NCBI RefSeq assembly: GCF_000213175.1
Contig: NW_009799102.1
Span: 2,892,935-2,956,934, forward strand
Length of the DNA: 64,000 nucleotides
Reading direction: 5' to 3'
Origin: Neurospora tetrasperma FGSC 2508
Lineage: Eukaryota > Ascomycota > Sordariomycetes > Sordariales > Sordariaceae
Below are positions 49,415 to 61,032 of the stretch, in pieces. Each line of letters begins with the position of its first letter. Positions within the stretch are counted from its first letter, which is position 1. Both the position numbers and the translations under genes were made by a program. Under the pieces are notes generated by a model that did no database searches, had not been told where the DNA came from, and was given only the letters and a program-made list of their open reading frames with translations.

Positions 49415-51417
49415 ATGGGAGGCAAGATCACAGAAACATGGCTCACAAAAACATTCTTGACTTCGATCTTCCTAGGACTCGGCGGTTTTCTTTACGGCTT
49501 GTGAGTAGCTTGCATCTTAATCAAGGCTCGGAATATGCCACGTGAGTTGACCCGAACTTGATGACAGTGACTCGGGTATCATCACTCCAAGTCTCGCTCT
49601 GAACTCATTCCTGGAATACTTTGAGAATCCCGATGCACCTATCCGAGGAGCTATTGTGTCAGTCTACCAGGCAGGTGGTAAGTCCTCACTGGGTCACAAT
49701 TCTTAACCGGTGGTGGGGGTACAGTGAGCTGATTCTACGCCAACTATAGCATGGTTGGGAAGTGCTTCTGTCGGTATAACCAGTGACAGACTTGGAAGAC
49801 GGAAAGCGATTGCGTTCGGGTGCGCTTTTGGGGTCCTCGGGGGTGCGCTGATGACCGGTGCGGCACATGTTGCTATGCTCATCATCGGTCGCATACTTGT
49901 TGGATATGCCGTTGGCACAATCACCGGGGTTGCACCGGTGTTTGGAGCGGAGATTGCAAAGGTGCGTGAGGTCCTCTATGGTTTTCAAGACGACTTTCAA
50001 GACGACGCAGGAATGGCCCTTTCTGACCAAGTCTTCTTTAGACCCATGAGAGAGCAAGAATCAACGCAGTTACCCAGATGAGTTGAGTCGCCCGCATCCC
50101 AAAAGCTGGCTGAGAGTTACTGACCTTCGTACTCTATGTAGTGTGTGCTTGGGGCTTCTTTGTCGCGCTTTGGACAGGAGTAGGGGAAGGCAAGTGGCAT
50201 AACCCCAACCAGTGGAGGCTCGGTTTCGCCGTCCAGAGCATCCCTGCCCTCGCCCTTGGGGTTGGAGTCCTTTTTATCAGTGAGTCGCCAAGATGGCTTT
50301 GCCTGAAAAACCGTCATGCAGAAGCCGAGAAAGCCTTTCGCAGCTATCACCACAATGGCTCCAACGATGAGTGGTGCAGAGAGGAGTTCAGGCGTTTACA
50401 AGCCAATATTGAAATCGAGCTGCAAGCTCGAGGCTGTCTTTCCTGGGCAGAGCTCCTCAAGGCGCCGGCCTTCAGGAAACGTCTTTTTGTCGGATCCTTT
50501 GTGTGGGCGGCTGCGATGTTGAGCGGCATCAGCTTTATCCAATATTTGCAACCAGCCATCCATGCAACACTGCAGTATAACCAGGATCAGCAGCTTCTCA
50601 TCAGCGGGCTGTATGGATCGGTGGCTCCGGTGGCGTGCCTGGTGTCTCTGCTCTTTGTGGACCGTAGCGGTCGAAAGAAGATTCTGGTTTTCAGCGCTTC
50701 GCTGTTGTCACTCTGTTACCTGATCATCACGATCATTGCTGCCGTCTTTCCGGCTCGGCCGGGGTTTCCAACAGATGAGGCAGCGTCATTGCCTGTGTCT
50801 TTGTTGTATCGGCCAACTACTCGGCTCTTCTGGGCCCGATGACTTGAATAATTCCGTACATAAAGTCCTGTCCGACGATGATCGTGCATGGCTGACTTGA
50901 AGTACCCTTAGGCCCGAGGTCTTCACCACCGAGTTGAGAGGCAAGGCAAATGCCGTTATCCACGTCCTGCATTATTCCATCAGCTTGGTTATAACCCAAT
51001 GTTCGCCCATTGCGTTGGCGGCAGTAGGCTGGAAATATTACGTACGAACCAGAATTGGGCGAGGCAAACGACTGGGCGAGTTGGCTGACGGCACACCAGA
51101 TTTTTTTTGTCCTAACCAACGCGCTGTGTGCGATGGTGTTTGCACTTGTGTATCCAGAAACAAGAGGTAAGAAGAAAACCTTCGTTCTCAATGTTGGTAG
51201 ACACGGCTGATCATGGTCCCCCGGTTCCTTGCTAGGAAAATCGCTTGAAGACATGAGCGAGATCTTTGGCGATATCAAGCGAAGGACGAAACCAGAGCTT
51301 GACGAAGTCCATTCAAGTCCCTCGGGCAAGAAAGACAGCGGAATCAGCGAGTATGCCATCGAGAAGACGGAATCGAAGTATCACCGAGACCGAAGATCGG
51401 ATAGCTTTAGGGTGTGA
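49415..51417 (+). pseudogene. MFS sugar transporter, probably broken
   Basis: Exons read from splice sites: 49415-49500, 49568-49677, 49750-49961, 50042-50081, 50142 to about 50855, 50912-51041, 51100-51166 and 51236-51417. The product is a sugar porter: GFLYGFDSGIITPSL, RLGRRKAIAFG, IGRILVGYAVG, GAEIAK, FISESPRWL, and PETRGKSLEDMSEIFGDIKRR near the end. The frame runs clean until about 50785. There a one-base loss shifts it (DEAA continues as VIACVFVVSANYSALLGPMT in the next frame), and at 50845-50847 a TGA replaces the tryptophan expected in GPMTWIIP. After the next intron the frame is intact (PEVFTTELRGKANAVIHVL). Either it is a recent pseudogene, or an alternative intron from about 50799 skips both lesions at the cost of one membrane helix. 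Confidence 0.7.
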
Positions 51418-53306
51418 GCAGACATCCTGCCCGTCGTTGAAATCAGAATTGCGCCCTCGACATACGCGTGGCGCAGTGTTGTTCAATTTGGGGCTGGATT
51501 GTTGTGTTTTCTTTCACGATGTTTTGGTTGGAACAGTTGGGTGGGTGACGCGGGAGCGGCAATGTTGCGTGACATGGCCAGGCGGCCCCCAAAGTGCATG
51601 TAAGTGTTAGTGCAGTACCTGGACAATGTGGGGTGAATTTATTCTCTCGTACTTAATTGGCTGATGCTGTTGGAGTGTGCGCGCAAGAAAGATGTACTGT
51701 CCAAACCTAACTGTTTCCAATTCCAGAAACACACGAGTGACCTGCCAACGTCCCCGCTCCCTGTTCCACTGGCTGACCTTCAGCTGGTCTGACACAACCT
51801 GGGACAACCTGGGAAGAACATCATTCAGCACAAGCTCAACTCTTGAACCATGATAAAGATCGTCTTGAATTATCATTTTCCTCCAATGGAATGAGATGCT
51901 TTTTCACTTGTACACTCATGCTAGCCAAGAGGGTCTGATGTTCCCGTACAAGCCGCCCTTTGCTTTGTTTGCTCAAGTTGACAAAGGTTGCAGTCGATCT
52001 CAGTATCGAGAGTAAGCCCCAACGTCGAGTACATGAAGGATCAAAGGAAGGGGTTGGTTGTCAATTTATCGTGTGAATTACCCTAGCGAACGATCCTTAA
52101 CCGAATGAAAATGGTTTGATACACCTTGGCCGATTATTAGCTATCGTGCATCAAGCGAGCTTTATCGGCGGCCCTTCGCTTGGGGGCCGTTTCCCGCAGA
52201 GAGCCTTTGATGGGATGATGTCGTATTAGTAGAACTCGAGGTCTAAGCCTATATACATAGCTCCCAATTTTTTTGGTCTTTCGAGAGAGAAACTCTGTCT
52301 ATTCTCTCATCGCGTTCAGTCTCATCTTTCACATTTCAGGGAACAGAGCCCACACCGAAGGGAACCGCATGCGTCAGCCATTGTCTACCATAGCCAACCT
52401 TAGGACGCGCCTCTTTACCGAGACTTAAATACTATCATATGCAGCTTCACTTTCCATTCCCTGGCCCAGCCAGCTCTGGTTGGCATGTCAACTGCCGTTG
52501 CCATCGCCCCCTCTGCCCTCACAGTCACCCAAGATGCCCTCGTCACCCGCAAGGTCCAGCTCCCCATTGACACCATCGTAACCATTGGCGAAGACTCGAA
52601 CATCGTCTTCGCCCCAGAGTCCCTCAATGACTCTAAAATATGGACGTGCGTAGGTCGAGGACTACATGGCTTGCTTTGAGATGGACGAGAAGAAGCGAGT
52701 ACATCTAGAATGAATGTTGATGAAAGCCTAGATGACCACAGGTCTCGGTGTATGTAGTGGGGGGTTTACGTATCGGGCAGCAGGCTATGATTCTTTCGTT
52801 GGTGAGCGAGTGGCAATCATGGTAGAACGAACAAAATCTTCACAATCACTTCTAGACACAGAAGATATCGGACAAGTTCAAGAAACAGATGTTTAGAATA
52901 AAGGATGAAAACCACGTTAGTAGATTCTTGGGCTTCGAAAAGCTCTCTATGTAGTATCTATCTTATCGGTTATCTTTACCTGTATAGCGCGGGGCGGGGG
53001 CTATCTCTCTTATCGGACTTGTTGGTCGAACGGAAGGAGGGGTTGGTTCGTGCACAGAGACAGCACAATGTTATCTGACACCCGTACATATCGCTCTTTC
53101 CTCTCCCACCTGACCACAAAACAGCCGAAGAAAAACGACCCATAAAAAAAAAAAAAACAACCACAATCCGGACCATGTTTGCTCGTGTTCAGACCTTCGG
53201 CTTCTCTAGCAGCATCGCAAATCCGATCCCAGTCACCTGACATGACATCCAAGACCTTGACTTAGCGCTGTCGATGACAGTGCCCACAAATGGACCTTCG
53301 ACATTG
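51418..53306. other. 1.9-kb intergenic region
   Basis: Between the transporter and the 3' end of the zinc-finger gene. A 65-codon plus-strand frame at 52485-52679 (MSTAVAIAPSALTVTQDALV) has protein-like, Ala/Thr/Val-rich sequence but no domain and no clear splice partner. It is listed here only as a possible small gene. Nothing else is recognised. Confidence 0.4.
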
Positions 53307-56284
53307 TCAAAGATTTGAAGGGTTCCCCTGATACTGTTGGGGAAACAGGTCCATCCCACCACCATTTAAATTCCAGTCAAAGGTTGACGCATACATCCCT
53401 CCCATTATCATTTGAGCATCATCGGGGCTGGCCAGCTCCATATGTCCTGGCTGTTGCTGATAAGCCAGATGCTGAGGTAGGGGTCCCCCAAAGTTCATCT
53501 CTGCAGGCCTGTGTTGCTGCGGCTGTGGCGACGGTCCGAACATTCCTCTGGCCTCGGCGCGACGGTTATCACTCAATCCGTTCATGTCTTGGGTAGGACG
53601 ACAATAATCCACCATCTCGATCCCCGAATCTACCAGATCCTGTCGACCATGGTGAAACCGTGTAGCTTGAGCTGGCTGGCTCAGGTTAACAACCTCATTG
53701 CCGTAAGCACCAAAGCCGACCTGAGGGTTGATGGGGGTTGGGGGAGTAACTGGGCTCGGAGTTACAAAGAGATCATGTTGTCGAGCCTGTCGAAAACTCG
53801 AGGGTGATACGCCCACACCTACACCTGTCTGCGCAACCTGTGCCTGGCGCGATTGCACGCTCCCCGGACTATCTATGCCTGGAGCTGCCCTCGTCACCAT
53901 CTCTGCCTGGCCGACATTCGCCCACGACTCGGCGCTGTTAATCGTCTCAAGAGAAGAAGCTAGGCTGCCTCCGTTACTGTCGCCGTTGATGAGCCGTTTC
54001 CTGACCATCTGCCTCGGAACTGCGAGTTGATCCAGTCTTCGGGCCGGTTTCTGGGTCACTGGGCTTATTGGGCTTGCCGAATTCGAGGGTTCAACCCTCG
54101 GGGTGCGTTTACCAACTCTCTGGCGGCGGGATATGTTCATCGGCTGGCGACGGGAGCTGTCAAAGACTTTGCCAATATGGCTGTAAAAAATGTCAACCAG
54201 TTGCTCCACGTGGTGTCCCTCGGACCGTTGGTTGTCGAATCGTCTCAGCTCCTCGTTCGAGGTTAGGGCGTCCTTGAGTTGTGGGCGAGCGTTCTGCAAA
54301 TCTCTGTAAAACTCTTCGCGCTCAACTGGAGGCTCAAAATCTTCATTCCCACTGTCAGCAAACCAGGCCGCACGAAAAACACAAACCCAAACACAGAAGG
54401 GCCACTATGGGAAAGCACTCACCAGGATCCGGAACCTCTTCGTCTAAACCGAACAAGTTGTGCCAGAGATCTTGCCAGTTATCAATCTTGCCATCTGCCT
54501 TCCGGTTATTCAGCAAAAATTCATGTCGATCCGTGATGCCATCCTCCGGATTTCGACTCGCAATTCCCTCTTGCGGGCTGCATATGCTGTCTCTCGGAAC
54601 CGCAAGATGCGCTTGCACTGCTTCACGCGACCGCATGTCCTCTTTGCATCTAGGGCAATGGTAGGCAGAGCCAGTTTTCTGCTTATGGAGATTCTTGATA
54701 TGGCGTCTACCCAAGCGACAAATTAGCATCAAAATTCTATCAAGACAGGTAGGAGACTTACTTCAGTTCATATATGTTGTCGAATGGACGAACAGCACAT
54801 TGTTGATGGTCACGGATGTTAAATCTCTCGGGATTTCTTTTGCGGAACGGACAGCTTAACCCCTGATCTCCCAATTCGGTCGTTATACGCGCTCTCTTGT
54901 TCCCGCCATCGTTACCGCCCCCGTCGAGACCTCGATCTCCGGGACCAGAACCGTCTTCAGGCCCTCTGCTGGGGTACCCGTTACCGTCGTCGTTCGGTCT
55001 CTTCTGCGACCCATTGTTCACCCCCCCACGACGGCCCGTTCCAGAGCTTGAGCCACTTCCTTCTTGCTGGGCCGGCGCAATGTGGCCCGCTCCGCGAGGT
55101 AGCTCCTGGATGCATATGGCGGAGCTGAACAGACTCTCATCCGGAAGAATTCTTGACAGCTCATCCAGGCAGTAACTAACGGTGTTGTATGCCTCACCAG
55201 CTGCATCGGTATGCGCAATGTCGTCGTACTCTGTATCGAACGCTTGCCTGAGAATCTGTTCACAGACGTCTTGGATGAGACCAGCGTCCAAGATGTGGAT
55301 CGGGGAAGTCTCAATGTCTTCTGGGTCATCGAGACCAGGAGTCATAATCAACGGCGAAAGTCCTCCGGGGGATGAGCCGTTCCCGGACGTGGGGGTGTCG
55401 ACATCTTGCGGAACTGATTCTTGTGTCGCATCTGCCCTCACGTCTCCAGACGTTTCATCAATTTGCATGCCTTGGAGGTCTGGCAAATTGAGATTGCGGA
55501 ATGTCTTTGCAGCTGGTACCAGTGATTCAGACTCCTCCTTTGGGCGGACCGGCATGACGATATTTGGATCACCTGCGGACTTCGCCCGTAGTCCTGCAGT
55601 GATCTGGCTGACCAACGGCTTCTCAGGATGCGTGGCGTCAGAAGGCGGGCCGACGTGGAACACCGCATGTTTGCTCATACTGTCTTTGCTCCTCCACTTG
55701 GGCAGATGTCGGGCTGGGTCTTGCAGGTTCTTTCTGAGCGTGTCCTGTTCTCGGAATGTTCGTCTCGGCTTCAAGTTCGGCGAGATAATATGCCTTGGCG
55801 ACGATGAGCCTTCATCAGTGAAGTTTGCTGTCGTCATATCCACAGGATGACTATCCAGTCCTTCTTCCGATCTGAAATATGTCCCAGCATGGAATGTCAT
55901 TGGAGCGGGTGAGCCACATCGGGATTCCATCAACGAAGGCGACGAAGGATACTGGAAAAGGGTCGTTATTTCGAAGGAGGCAGTGGCTGGAGTTAAGGGG
56001 TCTGGCTCGGTGGTGTTGGTTACTGTTGAGGCGTTAGAGAAGCTCGAGAAAATCGTATCTGAGCGCCGTGGTTTGAAGTATCTCTCCTCCCACTCGGTCC
56101 TCTCGCTGGTATTGCTTTCGAGGTTGTCAAATTCCACTCGCTTGTTGGATCGGTCTTGAAGATAGGAGTCTTGGGCCGGCTTGTTTGTGACTGCAAGTTC
56201 CGGAGAGGTGCCTGCCTTAAATGATGGTTGATTGAGGCGTCCCCCTTGCGCCATTGCCGAGGGCCCTCTCAGGAGGGAAGTCAT
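53307..56284 (-). CDS. Fungal C2H2 zinc-finger-like protein
   Basis: Three exons on the minus strand, 56284-54762, 54706-54423 and 54340-53307, give 946 residues. The first intron is 55 nt (GTAAGT...GGGTAG). The second (54422-54341) has a good GTGAGT donor, but the acceptor that keeps frame is the weak ATGAAG; the stronger CTGACAG ten bases earlier shifts the frame. Most of the protein is low-complexity and disordered. The ordered core, about residues 475-545, reads LSCPFRKRNPERFNIRDHQQC, then FDNIYELKRHIKNLH, then YHCPRCKEDMRSREAVQAHL, i.e. a C2H2-like pair. Proteins of this type are frequent in ascomycetes and are presumed nuclear; the target is unknown. The Gln/Pro/Asn-rich tail could be an activation domain. 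Confidence 0.85.
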
Positions 56285-58140
56285 GCTGGCAGAGTTCTGA
56301 GATCTGCCGACGATATGGGGCCCAGTTATGACCAGGTGGACGCCAGGCTACGCGGCCTATTGTTCTCGGACTGGGGAGGAAAAGTACGGTCTCGGTTTGT
56401 TTGCTTTAATGAGCTGCACTCGCTAGGCTTTATGCTAGAGGTAGTCATCTACAGCATACTCGGGCGTTTGTGCGCGAACCATAAGGCGCCTACTCTCCAG
56501 AGAGGAAGCGACTTAATCACCTTGAAAAGTGACCAGCTGAACAATACTCTTTCTAATCGGTACACAGACGACCCTTTGAGAGGCGCATCGACCCGGACCC
56601 ATCCCAAGGCATAGCCAAATGCATAAGAGTCGATTTGACGAGGAATACAGGCAAGTGCGTTCGAATGAACATCAGTGGTTGAGATTTCACAACAAATTGG
56701 AGGCCTTGCAGCTCAGGAACCTTCAATGTGGCAGTGCGGCGCAAAAGCCGGAGGTTCACCGAACATTTTGAGGCTGTTGAATATTGCAACGGCTTGATTG
56801 GTTCAAACGTTGTTGTTTAAACTACCATTTTACATTCTCATAGCCACACAGTGGATGACCCCGTGAATTTTCCTTTTTCATTTTTGTTTTATTTTTTTAA
56901 ATGAGAAGTGACAAGACTTGCCCAAAATGTTTGTTTTCCAGACGAGGCTCCTGGCAGACTCCGGGTTGCTCTCTACACTCGACCGAGTCTCCCCAATCCA
57001 CTAGTGAAACTGCCTGTCCAACGTTGCTCTTGAAGAGCTGACTTGATTTTGTCAGGCTGTTAGCAGCAACCAATTGTAACTGCAGTGTACATTTGATCAG
57101 CAGTTCTCAGTGAGCCCAAGCAGTCCGCTGTACGCCTATCAGTATGCCCCAGACCGCCCAAACGCCGAAGTCCTAAATAACTTTGTCGCTTGTGCTGCGG
57201 ATTGTTTTTTTCTCTTAAAGTGGTTCAAATCTCCCGAACGCATTCCTATCAAGTCCTTGCTGAACGATGTGTATGCTAGGACTCGGATCAATCTTGGACT
57301 CTTCAGGTGATGTCCTGCCTTTTCCCTTGAACGTTCGTTGTGCATCGGTCCAAGTTGTGTTCCGCCAACGGCCTGGCTGGCTAAGCGCTTCCTACGACTT
57401 CACCCCCCCCTTCGGTCTCCAAATCTCTACAGTCAGGACGACCACCACTGACTTTCACTTCGCTCTGAGCAGGGGTGACACCCACCAGTCCTCGATTCCA
57501 CTGCGCATTTTCTCTTCTATCCTATCTATTATGTCAAATGCTTCACTCCACCCGCAGCGGTTTTTGGTTACAGGGGCGGAATGGAGCCTAGGGCTGTCTG
57601 CTAGGCATCGCGCGGAAGCTTCACCCTTCACGCCTATTATACCACGGTATACCATGGAGTCCCGAGTGCCGATGGCTTCCATGTGACTATCTGACGAATC
57701 AGTTCTATTTAGTTCACTCACTTTGTCTTGAATCGTCATCGCCTCAATCCCTTCGGTTTGTTCTTATTCTGTTGGGTTGTTGCTGCTTTCAACCCGCCCA
57801 GCGCGGGCATTAACATGGGCTCACAGCCAGATCGAGGCGAGTGTTCTGCCTCATGACAAGCAACGGTCACAGAGGTTGGTGAGAGCAGGCACGTTGCCAT
57901 AAGTTCCAGGGATTTCGAGTACGATTTGATGATCATCTTGGAGGATGAACACCTACATGTAAAGAAGATATAAAGTGCTCTTCCTCGCTGCCTGAGAACA
58001 AAGTCTTTTTTTCTTTCCTCGAAGTAGACCTATGCACACCACCTTACTTACCATGCTACCTCTATCCATCATCTTTACCTACTGAGTTTCCCGCTGGAAT
58101 AGCGTACACTATATACGACAGTCGGATAGTACATTTCATC
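56285..58140. other. 1.9-kb divergent intergenic region
   Basis: Upstream of both the zinc-finger gene and the 100-aa gene. The open frames present (57110-57310, 57267-57686) start without good ATGs or lack domains. A T-rich stretch at about 56870-56900 is the only striking composition. No gene is called. Confidence 0.55.
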
Positions 58141-58609
58141 ATGAGCACATATTACAGCGGCGGTGCTGGCAACACCGGTAGCGGCAATGGCTCAAATGGC
58201 GCGGCGGTCGGCCCCACATCGGGAGCCGGGGATCTATCCGCACCGGCCCAAGCTCCGAAGTGGGTCTTGTCATGGTTTCTTTTTATCTTTTTCCCAATCC
58301 TAGAATCCCGTCGTACTTCTGCATCCCTTTGGTAGTTGGCTGTTGAGCTACAAACATAATCCAAAGGCTTCCATCTTAGAGGCGGAATGGCAAAAGTAGT
58401 TATCTAATGCATCTTGTGTCACCAGAAGAAGAGAGTACGGCTCCATGATGAACAGATACATCCACGACACTACCACCCAAGTATCGGATCGGGTTTCGGG
58501 GCATCAGGACCCGATCAGCAACGACCGTCATAGGCTGGAGGTGTTGCAGAGAGTGGAAAGACGGAGATGTGAGGCTGAGAGGTTGGCGAGGATTGCGAGA
58601 GGGAATTGA
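58141..58609 (+). CDS. Small conserved-looking protein, 100 aa
   Basis: Two exons, 58141-58259 and 58426-58609, are joined in phase 2 by a 166-nt intron (GTGGGT...CACCAG). The N-terminal half is Gly/Ser/Ala-rich (STYYSGGAGNTGSGNGSNG). The C-terminal half is a charged helix (MMNRYIHDTTTQVSDRV, then RLEVLQRVERRRCEAERLARIARGN), a probable coiled coil. There is no signal peptide or membrane segment. I do not recognise the family. The frame, splice sites and charged helix together support a real gene. Confidence 0.65.
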
Positions 58610-59999
58610 AAAGTGGTGAAGAAGGCACACAAGTACTGTGTGCATCTTTGCACGATTTACGTTGAAGCGTTCATATTGGAAGCTTACATACTAGTTTGTG
58701 GCAAACACAAATGTAGCAGTTCAGACTTCTTCGTTGTGAATTGAACCTCAGTCACCACTGAACACAGACAGCTCAGCTCAAGCGCAAACAGCTGGCAGAC
58801 ACTGCGCCAGTTGTAATGTCGTAACGTGAAAGCTTGGCACGGCTGCGACGAGTTTTTGGAGTAAGGTCACGGACCACAACAACCAGCGGCAGATTGGCAA
58901 AGGCTCACCCAACGCTCCGAATCACACTATCTGAGCAACATTTCAAGACACTCTGCAACACCACGCCAGCCTCGGAAAAGCGTGCAAATCTGCTGTGAAG
59001 ATGCTCAGGCCTTCATTGCCAAAGACTTTGACGGCTTTTGGCCCGCCTTAACCAGCTGGGTGGCCGGCCCGGACACTGCCCGTCGCGGATCTCTGCATGG
59101 CTTCAAACCAGGAAGGTGCTCTCAACGTCGGGCAACAGGTATGCGACTCCCCTTGCATCACATGGACTTGTCCTGGGAGGCCTTTTCTTCGGCCGTTCAT
59201 TGCAGAGATGTCGGCAAGGTTCTCTGCAAGACCGTGTCAGCCAGGGCCCTTGCGAGGCTGAGTTGAGGTTTGGCTATCTGTCTCGAGATGGACCTCACTG
59301 GGTCGTCATGGCTGGCTCGAGGCCTTGCTGGGCCTTTGCCTGGAGCTTCATGATATTGCCAAGCCTCGGAGCTCCCTTCGAATTGGTCAAGTGGTCTGCT
59401 TGGCTCGCCGTACCCAAGGTTACCTCAAGGTACCTACCTACCTGCTAACCTACATACCTAGGTAGGTACCCTCCCTCTGCGGAGGAGAAAAAAAAAAAAA
59501 AGAAAAAAAATCAGCAACAGCGACAAATCAGCACACACGGCAAGCAAAGCACCCACGGGAGCTGGCTGTTAGCTGACTGAGCTCGAGCTTCCCTTCGCTT
59601 GGCTTGGAGGTCGGCACCTTCCCTCCTGTACGGACGCATGTCTCAGGCGCGGTTGCGCTCAAACACGGCGGGCAATCACCTGGAAGGACACAACATCAAA
59701 GGGCCCATCAGTGGCATGCATCTTCGGCCCTTCTGAATTTTCGAGCGTCTCCTGGCGCCAACTTCAACACCAAACCTCGTCGCGATCATCCTTCCGGCCA
59801 AAACACCACTTTTCCATCCGCCAACCCCGCTTCATCCACTTCCACCAGTTCCACGCAAATCCCGCGCCGTTGCCCCGTCAATATCAACATCCAGCATCGT
59901 CACGGCCACCGATTTTATTCTCGACACTACGTCCATCCGCCCATCCCGCGCACAACCAACCCACCCCGTTCAATCCCTTCAAACAAACAAACACACACA
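58610..59999. other. Intergenic region and H2A.Z leader
   Basis: No convincing gene. Open frames at 58982-59448 overlap and lack domains. A CCTA/TAGG repeat lies at 59431-59470 and an A-rich run at about 59488-59510. The last 200 bases are pyrimidine- and CA-rich, as in a 5' leader. Confidence 0.6.
59431..59470. repeat. CCTA/TAGG inverted tetranucleotide repeat
   Basis: TACCTACCTACC is followed 20 bases later by its complement CCTAGGTAGGTACC, so the run can fold on itself. It is the same motif as at 18955-18985 and 38431-38450. Confidence 0.85.
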
Positions 60000-61032
60000 A
60001 TGGCTGGCGGAAAGGGCAAGTCGTCTGGCGGCAAGAGCTCGGGTGGAAAGACCTCGGGCGTCGAAGGTCCCAAGAAGCAGCAGAGCCATTCTGCTCGCGC
60101 TGGTCTTCAGGTACGTTTTTATCGTCGAACATGGCTCTGTCCGCTTTCAATTCCTGCTCCGATCTGCATCATCGACGTCTCCTCATCAACCAACTTTTTT
60201 TTTTTTGCTCGCATCCGCCATCCCTGTCGTCAGATGTCGATGGAATCACGCCGGTACACCACAACGCGTCCACCGAGCCCCCTACATTTCCGGACAACCC
60301 CATAGTGCCAACCTACGAAGAAGGCGAACTCGCTGCCTCACATGTCGGTCGCACGCAACCCCGCCGCTGTTCAAAAGAAAAGAAAAAAAAACCATTGCGC
60401 CCCGTATGCGATACTATTTCGGCTTGATATGGACGCGTTGTTCTGTGCATTCTTCTCTCGCCCTGGCCCCGCACCCGGACCTTATTCCGGTCACTAACTT
60501 TGGATTTCTCACTCTGACAACGAGGCGGAGCTGCGGCGTGCATTTCCGTCCTCTGGAGTTTGCCGTGTGTCTGATGCGCCATGCTGACTTGAATCCAATT
60601 AGTTCCCTTGCGGTCGTGTCAAGCGTTTCCTGAAGCAGAACACCCAAAACAAGATGCGTGTTGGCGCCAAGGCTGCTGTCTATGTTACTGCCGTGCTGGA
60701 ATATTTGACTGCTGAAGTCCTCGAACTTGCGGGTGTAAGTCATCCATACCCCATCCGCACGGCCATGTTGCTTGGCGACGAGGAGGCTCCCATTTCCAAG
60801 TTTTACCTGCTTTATGGCTAACTCAATGATTTCCGTTGTATAGAACGCTGCCAAGGACCTGAAGGTCAAGCGTATCACTCCCCGCCATCTTCAGCTTGCC
60901 ATCCGTGGAGATGAGGAGCTTGATACCCTCATCCGCGCCACTATCGCCTTCGGTGGTGTCCTCCCCCACATTAACCGCGCCCTTCTGCTCAAGGTAGAGC
61001 AGAAGAAGAAGGCCAAGGCTCAGGAGGCTTAA
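60000..61032 (+). CDS. hH2Az: Histone variant H2A.Z
   Basis: Three exons, 60000-60110, 60603-60734 and 60844-61032, give 143 residues. Both joints are phase 0. The first intron is 492 nt, long for this organism, and the second is 109 nt. The tail [17 protein letters not shown] carries the acetylatable lysines. The fold has [40 protein letters not shown], then [19 protein letters not shown] and the H2A.Z-specific [18 protein letters not shown]. The HINRALL-type end and the absence of an SQ[EQ] tail separate it from canonical H2A. It replaces H2A at promoters and regulates transcription. The ATG context (CACACAATGGCT) is strong. The symbol follows Neurospora usage. Confidence 0.97.

Noticed and set aside
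60043-60633. 196- and 238-codon open frames over the H2A.Z first exon and intron
   Set aside because: They overlap the first H2A.Z exon in the wrong frame and run through its intron. Both are chance frames.
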